This document shows, piece after piece, positions 46,309-59,100 of a stretch of 64,000 nt of DNA. The DNA comes from Morchella semilibera (taxonomy: Eukaryota > Ascomycota > Pezizomycetes > Pezizales > Morchellaceae), in the NCBI GenBank assembly GCA_009192285.1, contig CM018608.1:1382201-1446200 (forward strand), given 5' to 3'. Under the pieces are notes generated by a model that was not told where the DNA came from, did no database searches, and saw only the letters and a list, made by a program, of their open reading frames with translations. The first letter of the stretch is position 1. Every line of letters begins with the position of its first letter. The position numbers and the translations under genes are program-made.

Positions 46309-46500
46309 ATGCCTACCGAAAAGTCCAAGAATCCCTGCTCTGCCGAAGATTTCACCCAAATCACTGTAGCTACTGCCAAGTGCGACGTCTGCAACAAAAG
46401 AGATAAGAAAACCATGAAAAGATGCAACACCTGCTCCTTTCAGCTATGTGGAAGTTGCTCCCTTAAGTCAGGGAATGACGGCTCCCATACTGGACAATAG
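46309..46500 (+). CDS. Small Cys-rich, probably zinc-binding protein
   Basis: Single exon, 63 residues, starting MPTEKSKNPC with A at position -3. The Cys pattern is regular: CDVC, then CNTC ten residues on, then CGSC five residues on, which is C-x2-C-x9-C-x2-C-x5-C-x2-C, and a His near the end. This looks like a compact treble-clef or B-box-like zinc fold found in small fungal proteins. No signal peptide or membrane span. It stands alone in a gene-poor region. The regular Cys spacing is the main reason to call it; it could also be a chance frame. Confidence 0.5.
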   Translation: MPTEKSKNPCSAEDFTQITVATAKCDVCNKRDKKTMKRCNTCSFQLCGSCSLKSGNDGSHTGQ

Positions 46501-49500
46501 CGAATCTCACGACGTATTGACGACAACTAAACCTTTTACCATAACAACATCATACGTTTTAGAAGGGAACAAGATTTTAAGCGCGGGGTAGCATCTCTTC
46601 TCTGAAAATGATGTTTTAAGGCTGAAAGAGGATGGTTAAATCTGTCGTATTATGGACGGGCGGGCATGTGTGGATATTATCCTGTTGTGTTTTGTGTATG
46701 ACCGTGACTGCACTGTGGAGGTTGAGAAAACATACCTTTTCTATTTACTTTTTCTTCTACTCCTTCCTCGTACATCATCATATATTACCTGTAACTACAT
46801 ACCTTCTACGTTGGTCTCCCTCTTGTTTGGGCTCTCTACTATCTGCATTTCTTTGATAATATTCTTGTTGTCATACATGACATTCTAAGAATGAATCTAA
46901 AAATATCGCTTCTACAAACAAAGATGACAAAGTAAACCGGGTATTACTTGTTCAATCTATTGATTTGATAAGTATACGTAGCGCTACAGGACCAGCCTAA
47001 GCCGGACGAACGTACGATATGTCAATTCCTTAAAAACAAGCCATTGTGAGACATAGCTGTTTATTTAGATACACATTCCTCTGGAAAATGAACAGAACCC
47101 TTCTGTAAAAGAGGTGCGCTTTGGTTTCATCCACTAGGTTATTAGTGTTGATTCTTTTGTTTGCCATTTTCACAAGGCAAAAACATAGCCTAGAGTTGAT
47201 ATTAACCTTTATGCATGTATAGATGCATATTCAGAGGACTTTAAGAAACAAACGTTCAAACTCTTTCCAGGTTTACGGTTTTTACTGTCTTTCCGGTCGG
47301 GTGATTTGAGCTCCTCCTCCTATCTCCTTTGAGAAGGGCTATTTTGGCCAATCAAGTATTTTGGCCAATCAAGGATTTTAGTAGCCGCTCCATTTAACCA
47401 ACACTTTAGGTTATCCTCCCGCTCTGGTAAACCAATAATATCAATCACTCTTGATTGGGTGCTCTCACAAAGAAGATATCCACTCGATTCATGTGCCAGC
47501 CATTAGATTGATGTTACATCCCGAGTTATTAGTGTTACTAGTGTCTCTAAGAAGTGAGCGTATGATGAGTGGATTGGGTTTTGGGTTGAAATACAAATGC
47601 GAAATTTTACCCTCTTGGTCCAAAAGTCTGCAGTGAAACAAATGATATATGTCTATCAATATTTCTTCCCGGGGGGGAAGGGGGCGGGGGGGTGATAGCC
47701 GCTGAGAATTGAAGTAGATCACCAGACTATAACCAGCATTCGGCGGTTTTGCGGGGAATTCTGACCCAGAGTGGGGGTGGGGGGTGGGTGCCCAATGTTC
47801 CGTACACGTTCTGTACTCGTTCCCCGAATAGAACTATACATACCGCATACAGCGGCAAATAAGTATTAGTGATAATAAATACCAAAATCCATTCACCAAA
47901 CGCTACACTATGGTTCGTTGGCTATAGTAACAAATCATAGTAAATCACTCGTTGGTATAAATATATCGGGCCAAGACCTGTAACGTATTTAATTGATGTA
48001 TACCATAAAACCTCAGGACGTGATCATGAGTGAATCTTTTGGGAAATGAAATTGTGATTGTATGCGTACCCAGCCTTCCCCGTATATGAATCCTCTGCCA
48101 TATTTCCCAAGAATCACGGAGAGTGTCACTCTATCTTCACGTGCCATGCCATGATTATTCCCCCCTGTTGAACCCAGGGCAGCGAATTACTCTAACACCT
48201 AATCGAGTTCTCGAGGGTCCTTATTTAGTAAATTTGGCAAGGGACCCCACATCACTGAACTTTGGACTGTATGTCAACGCGCAGCCGATGACACGTATCC
48301 ACAATGTTTAGATGGTTTGTACCGTGGCACGGATTATCCACAACATAGCCCATGCCTCGCTGATGGCGCACATGTATGTACGTGCACGCGGAAAAAGTTC
48401 AAGCTGACATATCGTAGAAGTAATATTCTCCGGTGGAGACCAATGACTGCTTTGGATATGGTCTCAGCGAGCCCGAATATGCTGGTACTGATGAAAGCGG
48501 TAATCTAACGCCACCCAGAATCGTATGTTTGACTTTATAGGCTGCAGTGCTGCCTGAAAAGGCGGGAAGGGGCAACCTCGGTGATAATCTAAGCACTATG
48601 AGCAATTGGTTAACCTTAACCTAGATAGCGGTATTCAACTCATCTTTTAGTCTTACCTAGAAACACCCTCCCAGACCCCAAAACAGACACAAAGTTCTTA
48701 AAGTTAAATCTGTAAAGGTCATACAGTAGCGTTAGTTACCCCTTCATGTAGGCGGCTATGACTAGGTCTCACTAGATATAATGAATCGAAGGAGTTGGCC
48801 GGCCGACGGCGTGGGGGTTTATGCTGCCTTCTAGCTAGCCAACCCCACATCCTTACATAGTGGGTCCAGAAAATGCAGGTTTTAAACCGCCGATTACAAT
48901 CAATCTTGTGCAACTGTGCTGTATGTGCGCAATAAATCTTCATGGGTAGCTTCAACTAATAGAGTCAAGGGTTCAAGTTGAAACTCTTAGAGTGACGTGA
49001 TATTTAGATTGACATTACCGTAACAATTATATATATTACCACCGATCCCCCATCGAAAGCCCAGATTAAGCTATTAACCAGATGTAGCCGTTTTCGACAA
49101 ACGAGTTTTGTCGACTATGTACATGCTTGCTGCAAACTTTTGACCGGTGTCGATGAATCTATCCATTCATGTAGAGCAGTTTGATGATACTAATTCAAGA
49201 CTTGTTTGTGTTTATTAGGAGTAGTAGATATCGCTACTGACTAAGTACTATTTCTGGATCACTCGGCATCACTCGCTCGTAGTTACATCTACTCCATTGG
49301 TCTCCTGATTTAGCAAACACATCACACATATGCACCTAACCAGGTTTACCAGCACGGCCTATTTCTCCGATGCATATGACTTTCAACATGATCAGAAATT
49401 ACAAAATTGCCTTACATGTCACTGGTACCACCATCCATTGAGCTGAAGATAGCAAAGAAACCAACCCCATCATATCATTGACATAATTATATAAAGAGGG

Positions 49501-50124
49501 AAATCGTGTTAATCATTGCCCCCCTCATGATTAGTGATTACGACTACTTACAAGATAGAGTAATAATATCCAATCGACTGTGTACCCCTCACAAGAGGAA
49601 GAAAAAAGAAGAAAAGCAAAAATTTAAATACCAGAAAGAGAATGTTCAAAGAAATTATGTAAAATAAATAAATGCATGCGCCACCCAGAAAACACAAAAA
49701 AAAGCATATATATGTATAAAAAAAGAGAAAAAGAGAAAAAGAAAACAGAAAACTCCACACAATAAATGAAAACGAAGGAAAAATCGAATGATGTATATGA
49801 GTAACGCCCCTTCCCCCACGATTTCAAGGAAAAAATGCTAGCTTAACTGCCCAACCTACCTACCTATACAAGAAAGAAAATTCCCGATTACAACATATAA
49901 TCCTTTAGCCATGGTCAGGTAGCCTATTTTACCACCATCGATTTCTAGTCCCAGTAGTACCCATAATAGCTTCCTAAGCTCCAAGTCGAAAACCGCATAC
50001 TCCTTTCAGTGGAAAACCTCATAAGGTTTCGATCTTTCTCAGCCTCAACCGCTGAATATGCTGGTGGTGGGGGTGACCCATTCATCGTATTGCGTGATAT
50101 TGATGAACCGGCCACCCCAAGTTC
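46501..50124. other. Gene-poor region
   Basis: No convincing gene. Contains a 17-bp tandem duplication at 47340-47373, a G-rich run at 47669-47692 and an A-rich stretch at 49600-49760 (downstream of the minus-strand gene that follows). Confidence 0.5.
47340..47373 (+). repeat. 17-bp perfect tandem duplication with CCAAT
   Basis: TATTTTGGCCAATCAAG occurs twice in a row. Each copy carries a CCAAT box, but no gene start lies nearby, so a regulatory role is not supported. Confidence 0.7.
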
Positions 50125-51526
50125 CTATAATGGAAGATCCTCAAACCCGGATCGTATTGGTGTATAGACTCGAGGCTGATAAGGCTGATAAGGCTGATAG
50201 GCTGTGCTTTGTAGCCCAAAGTTTAGAGGCTCTGGAGGGCCCCTGGTAATTGCTATCGGCAATGGTGTTAGTGGTGGCGGAGGAGAATCTGGTATAGAGT
50301 GCATCGTATGACGATTGGTGATTTTTTGCGGACCCCGAAGTGGGGGGGGAGGATTTTTGAGTTTAACTGTCGGCAACATTGGGATTGGTGGTGGTGGTGA
50401 GGATCTGCCATTGTGAGCACCGCGCGTGGAGAGACCTCGCCTTGGGCGCGTAGATGGACCGCGATTCAAGGTACGCGAAGATAGAAGACGCTGAAGGCGG
50501 GGATAGTTGAACAATTGCGACGCCCGACGGTCACCGAATGAGGAACTTGAGGATGACCGGGAGTGCCGGGTTGATGGCGAGTCGAGTGCCGATCGTCGGT
50601 CTCGGAAAGATTTTCCGTAATAATCCGCCTTCTTTTTATCACTATGGACACGGGCCCATACAGCTGCAATGATGATTATTATTATAAGGCCACCGACACC
50701 GGCGCTAGCCGCCCCAAAGATCAGGCCCAGGTCAGGAACAGCTGTAAGTTCGTTGTTACTGGTACTTAAGAGAGCAGAAGCTGAAGCTGTCGATTGGGAT
50801 ACTGAAGAAACTGCAGCAGGTTCTCCATCTTCTACGACGCTTTTTTCCTCCTTCGTATTGCTTATGCCAGTGGTAGCTTCGGGAACAGCTGAGGTAGGAG
50901 TAGTAGCTTGCAAGGTTGTCGAGGTCGCTCCAGGCTGGGATGTTGCAGTCGTAGTTTCCGGTAAAGCTGAGCTTGTAACTGGTGCAGGTACAGACATATC
51001 AAATGGGGGACTGTATTCGAATGTCCCTGTCAAATCATCTATTATTTGCACTCCATACTTGTCACCCGCTGGCATTTTTGAAGAATCCTCATAGTCGCTT
51101 GGGACGGTCCATGTGTAGGAACCCGAATTCGGGGCAGCCGCTTCTCAATGTTAACCTAGATCCACAAAGAACGCGTAATTTCCAGTTTTATATCAAGGTA
51201 TTAACTACGAACCGACAATAGCGCCAAGATCTGAGAGGTTATCTGGAGGACCCTTGAGAATCCGTAGGGTGATGGTTCCCGATGTTGTAGGCTATAATTG
51301 GTGGGGTACACAAGTCAATTGACTGAATTTTAACAAGCGTTAAAGATATCAACGTACATACCTTCCATGTTATCGTAACTGGGTTTCCTGCATCAACTAA
51401 ATCTCCGAGGAGTGGATATGTAATTGGGTTTTCCCCATTTGTTTCAACACCGCCTGCTGCAGCAAGGGTAGAAAACACAGAAAACACAGCTACCCAGAGG
51501 TAAGAAGATAAAAGCCTAAGCTGCAT
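50125..51526 (-). CDS. Kre9/Knh1-like wall protein with single membrane span
   Basis: Exons 51526-51362, 51291-51213 and 51143-50125 give 420 residues. A signal peptide (LWVAVFSVFSTLAAAG) is followed by a domain at about 30-135 with NPITYPLLGDLVDAGNPVTI, SGTITLRILKG, NSGSYTWTVPSDY and YGVQIIDD, the pattern of the Ser-Thr-rich Kre9/Knh1 family. A Thr/Ser/Ala-rich, probably O-glycosylated stalk (135-215) leads to one membrane span (about 221-244, with a run of six Ile) and a basic stop-transfer HSDKKK. The cytosolic tail of about 175 residues is rich in Arg/Ser and polyproline (PPPPLRGP, PPPPLTPLP) and ends with a YQPYQPYQP repeat, so it could bind SH3 or WW proteins. The layout resembles a wall sensor more than a GPI protein (inference). 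Confidence 0.85.
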
Positions 51527-52765
51527 GCTCAGTTGAGCTGATTTTAAATAAAAAAAAAAACGCCAATACACGAACAAGGAATAAGGAAATTTCAGGACTG
51601 GAATGGAAAAAAGGAGAGACTTGAAAACTGTCGTGATGGATGCATGCGTCGTCGTCGACGGCGGTGGAGCCTGCTCACAAACGATGAACATTCACACACA
51701 CACACGTGTGACTGAGAAACAGACTGGTTGAGATATGGGGGACAGAAACATAAAGGGAAGATCTCGAGTCCGGAGAAATATCCCAACCTGCTCACTTCCC
51801 CCTCATTTCGGAGAGCTATCTATCCATTTTTGGCCCTATTCCACATTGGAGGTCAGTTCACTCGTGCACTTATTTCAACCCGTTCCGCAGACGGCGCGTA
51901 GGTAGGGCCCAACCACGAGAAGCCAGAACGAGTGATAGGCGAATCAAAATCCTAACCAGGAAATATCTTCAATTTGCAAGAGTACTCAACTGCCAATCCC
52001 TAACCTCCAGCGTCCGCCCCTGGAATCTGCAGGTGGGACCGTGCGTCTCATCGCCTCGGCAAGCCCCGTTTAGTGTTTAGTGTCACCCGAGACCTCATCC
52101 AAGCTTCTACAAATGTTCCATGCCAGATTTAATGCTTCTGTCATGCCTGCAGAAGACGATAAACAAGTGTTCGGAAACGACGCACGAAAGCAAAACAGAA
52201 AAAATGGAGAAATGACGAGCTTTGTGAGAGGACCCTTCGCTAACCAGGTACGATGAAACAGCCGCAATTTTCTTTAATGAAATAACACGATAAAATAACT
52301 GTCCAAATTCAATTTCAAGGAAATCTCGTGTGAACATCATGAAGGTAAAAAGAGAATTTTGTTTGCTAAAGAGAGTTCCCTAGTTTGTTGATCTCAACCT
52401 CCTCCCTCCCCCACAAAAAAAATAACGGGAAAAGAGATCTCAAGTGGAAAATAACAGGAAACAAGTGGAAAATCAAAGGTACAAAGGAGGTTTACATGCG
52501 TGATAAACCTGCAAATGCCAGACGGAAAGTCGTGAAGGAAATGCGCCGAGGTTTAGTCACACATCCTATTAATAGGAAATTGACTTAACAGTTATCAGTC
52601 CAGTCGTACCTCCACCCTTTCCAAAGCGAATCCGTATAGGACTCGAAAGTGCATAAACGACGAAACGTGATCGTGTCACTTGCCAGTGTATTCTTAACCT
52701 CTCTCTCGACGAAAGCTCGAGTCGGATGAGAGATGTCTGGTTTGGAGGTCAGTTGATCCTGATGT
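51527..52765. other. Spacer, no gene seen
   Basis: Upstream of the Kre9-like gene and downstream of the next minus gene. Small frames only. Confidence 0.5.
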
Positions 52766-53572
52766 TCACGTTCTGCCCTGAATCCTTCCTCCCCCTCCTC
52801 CCCCTCCCCTCCTCCTCCTGCCGTTGTTTCTTCTCCCTGAAGGTTCCACAACATCTTTTTCAGGATCCCCTAAACGCATTTTCCCTAGTCTGATCAAAAC
52901 ATCTTCCTTTTCTGCAGATTCCACGTATCTCAAGTTGGATTCACGGCGCCCCCCAGGGGCTATTCCTCTATTGTTAAAGGGTTGTTGTTGGGTGGGTGGT
53001 GCTATGCGTTGTGGCTGCGGCTGTGGCGGCGATCTTACTTGCTGCGCAGGGGGCGGTTTGGCCTTTTGAAACCCGGTTGGAAGGGTACGGTTTGATGGAA
53101 TGCCATCGAAGAAAAATCGCTCTGTGCTATCCAACTCATATCGAAGACGCTCCCGGGACTCCATCCCCCTGTACTGCACTTGTTGATGGATCCAGTCCGG
53201 GTCGAGACCTAGCTCATAGAGCTGAATTTGAAACGCAATAACCTAAAAACACGTAAGCTTTGAGCATACAAACAAACTACAAGTATGTGAAGTCCCGAAC
53301 GTTCACTCCGTATGGCAGTTACTTACATCTACATCGCTTGGGTCCAACTTGTCTTTCGAACAATCGCAATCTGTCTTCCCGTCACCATGACAAGATCGGC
53401 AAGGACCCGGTCTGCGAAAGACCTCGCGTCCATAAGTTTTACACACATAGTTATAACCTTCCTCCTCACGCAAATCCACCTGCTTCGCAAAACACTGAGG
53501 TGCCATAGTCGCAACGGAATCCATGCTTACTGTCTGTTGAAGCGCGACCGGTGGGAAATATAGTGGGAACAT
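52766..53572 (-). CDS. Unknown small protein with CRSCHGDGKTDCDC motif
   Basis: Exons 53572-53327 and 53242-52766, with an 84-bp intron (GTAAGT...TTTAG), give 240 residues from the first ATG; an in-frame ATG at 53524 is an alternative start. The first exon has CRSCHGDGKTDCDC, a Cys cluster like one and a half zinc-ribbon or DnaJ-type CxxCxGxG knuckles. The second exon begins VIAFQIQLYELGLDPDW, then a Pro/Gln-rich stretch, then VLIRLGKMRLGDPEKDVVE, and ends in an Arg/Gly-rich tail. No signal peptide or membrane span. I do not recognise the family. The RRRRGGGGGGGR end could bind RNA (guess). Confidence 0.7.
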
Positions 53573-54453
53573 CTAGTACTCGTCTTTGGTTTTTAGTTTG
53601 GTTGAATATCCTCTTGATAGCTATAGCTGGGGATTATGAGCATGTTGGTAATGATGGATCAGATGGTGAATTCGTGAATCGCGATGCGGGGTAAATGCAA
53701 GATTGAAATGAAGGTTGGGGGGAGAGATTGGAAGTGATGGAGTGGTTTGTCCGGCTCTGCTTACCTCACTTGGGGGGGGGGGGGTATGGCAAAGGCAAAA
53801 AACCAGGCATCGCGACACACGTACCTACGTGCTAGTCACGGGGAGATGAATAACATTTTCTTTTATCACAGGATCGCACTCGATAATTTCATACGCATGG
53901 TAAAAGATGCAGGTGTCCCCTAATTCGATAATCGTTATATAATACGTTACGTGGGCTACATAATAATAATACATAATAACATATATATTTACTTGCACCT
54001 TGTGGCTGTGCTATCTCAGCCTTGCCTCAATTACCTTCGAATCATCTCCAACACATTGGCCCAATCAGACTTTTAGTCTTTTGACTAACCTCGAACCCTA
54101 CGAATAGGTAAGGTCAAAATAACTCCCTCGTATACATAAAAGCTCTCATCCTTCTAGTCAACAGCGATACTCTGGATCAGCGATTGGAGCTATCACCGCT
54201 CAAAAACCATCTTTGGTAATGACCTACACTTGGGGATTTGGGGTCTGATAGATATAGATCTCTGGACAGCTCAGATTCACATAAAAATTCTCGAAGTGCT
54301 AGTCTGCAAAAGTTGGATTCTATAGTCAAACACCCTTAACATGAGCATACACTAAGCACACCAAGTACATAATGTTATGCATTAATAAATAGTAAACTAT
54401 TATAAGTACATACTTTATATCCCACCGTTTTATCCACAACCTTACCTCAAAAC
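53573..54453. other. Spacer, no gene seen
   Basis: Contains the leader of the minus gene and a G-run at 53773-53783. AT-rich from 53930 on. Nothing else recognised. Confidence 0.5.
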
Positions 54454-56146
54454 CTACCATCCGTCAACTATGCTAACCTTTAGTGGAATGCCACCACTAG
54501 GCTTGGCCGTGATACCACCTCTAACAACGATCTCTCTTCCTTCCTCTGCTTCTACGAAAGAAAATTTACCTATTTATCTTAAAATTAGCGCCTTATTTTC
54601 AAAGGGAAAAAGGGAAACGGTACGTACCAATCATCGCAGCTAATAGACACTTAAACTCCACCTTTGCAAAGACATTTCCAATGCAGCCTCTTGGTCCGGC
54701 AAGGAATGTCAAAAACGCATAGTTGCTTTCACCTTGTCCTTCATCCCACCTGTCAGGCCTAAACTGGTCTGCATCCTCACCCCATAGCTCTTTACTGCGG
54801 TTGATTGCATACGGGACAATGACAATATGGGCTCCTTTAGGAATAAACTGGTCACCGAGTGTTGTATCTTCGGATGCGTATCGTGCGGTCAAAGTCACCG
54901 GTGGATAAAGCCTCAAAACCTCGGAGGTTACGTTGCGCAGGTACTTCAAGGCCTCGATCTGCTCATAAGTGACCTTCTCCGGTATGCCATGAGGGAATGC
55001 ATTCCGTATCTCATCGCGGAGGCGATTCTGTATGTGAATATTTTCCTTAAGCGAGAGGACATAAAGCGCCCAGATCATTGCCGTAGCGGTTGTTTCATGA
55101 CCGGCCGCAAGGAAGGTCATCATTTGATCCCTCATGACATCGACACCGCCTGGGCCATCATATTCACCGCTTTTCAACATGACCGAAAGGATATCTTTGT
55201 CCATGGTTGTCTTCTTCTCGGCAAGTTCTAGCTTTTTGGTATTGATAATTTGAAGAGAAACACGCTTAACTACCTCCGTGGCTTGCTTAACCTCTTTAGT
55301 CCTTTTAAGGGGGAGAAGTCTGAGGAACCAGTTTGGAAAGATGAGACGAGCGAGATGCAGAGCTATTGCGATAACGGGCGTTTTAAAGATTGTGTTATAT
55401 GCATGGGCAAGTTCGGAGCCACCCTCAGAAGTTGCATCCCCATTTTTGACGGATGAAATAGCGTTAAAGTTATACCCAAACCCGGCAAGACCGATGATAT
55501 CGAGCGTTGCAAGAGAGAACCAATGTGACATGTCGATCACTGGAGTTTCAGCTGATGCGGATACAATTTCGCTGATCTTCTCCGTGAGCTCGATGGAAAC
55601 ACCCCAGAAAATTGGGACTAGGTTTTTGATGTGAGAATGCGAAAACGCTGGTAAAAGGAGCTTTCGTTGATGTCTGTGCTCGTCGCCCTCACTAAAGAGG
55701 ATCCCCTGCAATCCTAGGATTTTTCCGATTCCATTGCGCATAAAATCTGGCTTGTTAAAGCTGTAACTCTTCTGATGGAGCGCTTCACTCAGTGTTTTCG
55801 CCGAAGTAGGCATGACTCGCTCCCCGTTGAATAATCCTCGGTACCGAATCAGGCCCTTGTTGTTGGGAAGCTGCTCCATCCACTTTAACTGCGGCGTCCC
55901 AGTCGGGTTCCGATGGATATCAAGGAAGTGACCAAGAAGCCAGTTGGCACCTTTTGGAGTAGGCAGGTGCCTGGTCGGCGAAAGCATCAATGGGTATATA
56001 ATGACATTATAAGCGACAAGTCCAGTGAGAAAGAGAGTGGATATTCCAAGAAATGTCCAGGTTGGAGATGAAAAATGAACCGGATCGTGTCGGACCAGCA
56101 ACAGTGATGCAACCGCAGCAGATGCAAGAATAAGCCTCTTCGACAT
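54454..56146 (-). CDS. Cytochrome P450 monooxygenase
   Basis: Exons 56146-54628 and 54569-54454 give 544 residues. Without the 58-bp intron (GTACGT...ATAG) the protein would stop soon after the heme motif; exon 2 supplies the usual end (GKFSFVEAEEG, GGITAKPSGG, VDGW). Two hydrophobic segments at the N-terminus anchor it in the ER, followed by the Pro-rich hinge HLPTPKG. Class features: I-helix FLAAGHETTATA, K-helix EVLRLYPP (Glu and Arg of ExxR), and heme-binding FLAGPRGCIGNVFAKVEF with Cys488 as iron ligand. Electrons would come from the usual NADPH-P450 reductase. It resembles fungal fatty-acid or xenobiotic hydroxylases in the CYP4/CYP3 clan, but the substrate is unknown and no biosynthetic neighbours are present. 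Confidence 0.95.
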
Positions 56147-59100
56147 GATAAGGTTTCTAGATATAGGCTTAACTATCTCTATATAACCAATATCTTACGG
56201 TACGGGATAGAAGTAAGCAATAGATAACTGCAGTGTGAGGTGAGGCTGAGAGAGAGGTGGTCAAAATATTCGATATATATATATGAAAGAGCTCGAGCTC
56301 GAGGAAGATGTTATGGGATAATCAACGCCCAGAGGGAAGCTTATATAGTGGCAAGATTAAATGTGTGGGGGAGAGGGGGTGTCCACAACTACATGTAGGT
56401 ACATGTACCTATATGTGATAGTTGACAGTAGGGTACAGATGAAATCACTTTTGCGGACCCGAATAAGAATTTAATATGAGACTGCCAAGAGTCTTAGCGC
56501 TTTTCAAAACAAGCCGAGTACCGGCACAATGAAATTTTGGGACGTGTCAAGACAGTTTAGGTTACGCATTCGTTGCTGATTACTTTAGGTTTCCCGGGCA
56601 GCAGCTCAAGGTTCTTAATTGGAGCGCCTTCTAAAGCTTCTCCTGGATCTAGGTACGTGTTCGAAGTGTTTCTAAGGCATCTGTGCCTACAACCTTTCGA
56701 TTTCCCCGGTACGTAACCTCATGTATGCATCATTGCATATCACTCGGGTGGTAGAGTCACAGTGGTGTAGGTACGAGGCGACCGCTGTAATCTTCTCTCC
56801 GCCGGCCGAACATTTCGTCCCGTTATCCGGCGGTCAATAATTACCCCGCAACAACGGTGTAACATCAAAAGACAGTTCAGCCTACTATGTCCCAGTTGAT
56901 GTGATATCAGATTTCTCCGACGGTAAAACCATACACCGTTACTCTTTGGCCGGCACATTATGACTCCCGTGACGTAGGGGGTGTATTTTACAAACTAGCC
57001 ATTGGATCTAGGGTGTAATCTTTTTAGCACTGGAAACTCTCTTTGAGTTAGAGGTGTATGTGCACTGAGATTATTATATGCTCTATAGCGTTCAGATATG
57101 AGGTGGGGGGGCTACCTAGGTGGGACGGGTGTTTATTAAAACCAGTACGATGGCTCGGGTCAACCTTATCGCGCGTGGTTGCGTTCTGTGTGATCCAGGG
57201 ATGTGAGGAAGAATTAAAACTATTGGGGTGGATTTATAGCATCGAGAATAGGACTTAATGAGCGCCATTTATAGTAAGGGGTAAGTTATAACGGTACTGA
57301 TCCAAAGGATCTAAAGACAACTGCATAGTCTGTGCTGCGCACATTGAGACGTGATTCCGGCCATACTAATAGCATTATAGGTCAGAATAAGCCCGAGTGA
57401 GAAGGTGTGCTCTAGACCTGGGCGTCTGCTATTTATGCATTGTAGATTGCAGAAAGGTCAGCAGCATCATATGTATTCTTAAGATGGATACATGTAGTTG
57501 CGTCTTTTCCATGGTACACCTTTGTTTGGACTTACGTACTGGGGTCTCTCGGGTTAGAACACTTCAGGTGACCGCTCTGTCCAGAATAGTGATGAGCACA
57601 AGACGATACTTGGGCGTGTTTCACCTTTTCCTGTGTACTGCTAAGGGGGTCTCATATAGTTACTAACTTAACGGGTTTCAGAATTGCCAACACCTGATGT
57701 AAAGCCCCAGGACCCTAATCTTGACGTTACTTGGGATAGTACGGCTGCTGTCGTAGTGGCTCCACGGTTGCTTGATTTATTCCCGGAGGCGGATTGGAGT
57801 ATGTACAAGGCCAAGGATAATAGAGGAGAATAGAGACTTTAGGCCAAGCATCAATTTTGAGAAAATCTATTTGCCCACCCAGCAAAAGGATCCCTGCAAA
57901 TAGTAATTTCTACCAAAAGTCGACGGCTCGACAAGGCGCTATGGAGTACTCAGGTAAGATGATGCACATTCAATGATTTATCAACCACCAGATGGTTACA
58001 TCAGGTTATTTCCGGGTTAATATGAGCGTTTAGATTCTTATTGCGACTAGGAACTAAAGAAAAAAGAGTCTGATATTAATTCTTTTATGCGACCTTTACC
58101 ACTTATTTTTACTACTTTGCAGTGACTTCTCCCCTGTGGGGCAAACCTTTAGTATCCAGACATATCTAGAATTCTAGGCAATAAAAAGGAATATCTACTC
58201 GAAACTCCCACCTAGAAAGTATTTTGGGTTGAGGTACCGCAAAAACTGGACAATAACGAACGGGGCCGGACTGAGACCGCAGGCTGAACACTGCCTTCTT
58301 ATTTGTCGAAGGGTGTTGATCATCATCAATTGAGCCTCAACCACAACCGCCAAAAGAGTAAGTTTGCATGATTCTAACCAGTGAGGGTACAGGATTCGTT
58401 TTTGCGGTACTTGGGTGTATTTAGGCGTTGTTAAGTCAAAATGTGCATCACTTTCCAACACCCTGGGTACATGTGTATAAACCTCCAATTACATATATGT
58501 AGTAGTCTACAGCTATATATAGCAGTGCAAGTGCCTAGGATAACTGTGGCATTTTGATTTTCTCTAGTTTCCATACAAAAAGCAGTCCTCTGAATTAAGT
58601 TGACGCTATATGTAGTTGCTGTTGTTTATGCGGCTCTGCTCGAGCCTAGTCCAAAACTACACTAACATTTAATCATAGACAATCACTCGAAACCTAGAAA
58701 GGTCCCTTCCGTTTTTGTTTCGTTTTCTCTAGCTCCAGGTATATGTATTTCTTTGTCTTGTGTCGGACAAGGCCTTGTCTTGTGCCCACCACTAGCTCGG
58801 CGTAATGTAGGCACAGTATAATTCTAATCACCCTACTACCTTACATGTATCTGCGCCTCATCTAGCCGCGAAACATTTAGCAAAGTCTTGGCATTTTTCT
58901 ATGAGGTACACATACATGTAGTGCGTTGATTAAGTCCCGGAGATGAGGGCTAGCGGCATCTAGAGATTTGATGACTGTCGATGACTTAACACCTATGGGG
59001 AGTACATGTAAATATAAGTACATGTATGTATATTCTCTTGTAACAGTTAGCTAACCGATTAGTTGAATGTACGCTGCGCAATTTCCGCGTTTAAGCTTTT

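Noticed and set aside
49548-49827. Phe/Leu-rich small frames that look like membrane proteins
   Set aside because: They come from an A-rich plus strand (T-rich on minus), which gives Phe/Leu codons by composition alone.
54570-54627. Apparent C-terminal truncation of the P450
   Set aside because: A 58-bp intron with correct phase joins to an exon carrying the usual P450 C-terminus.
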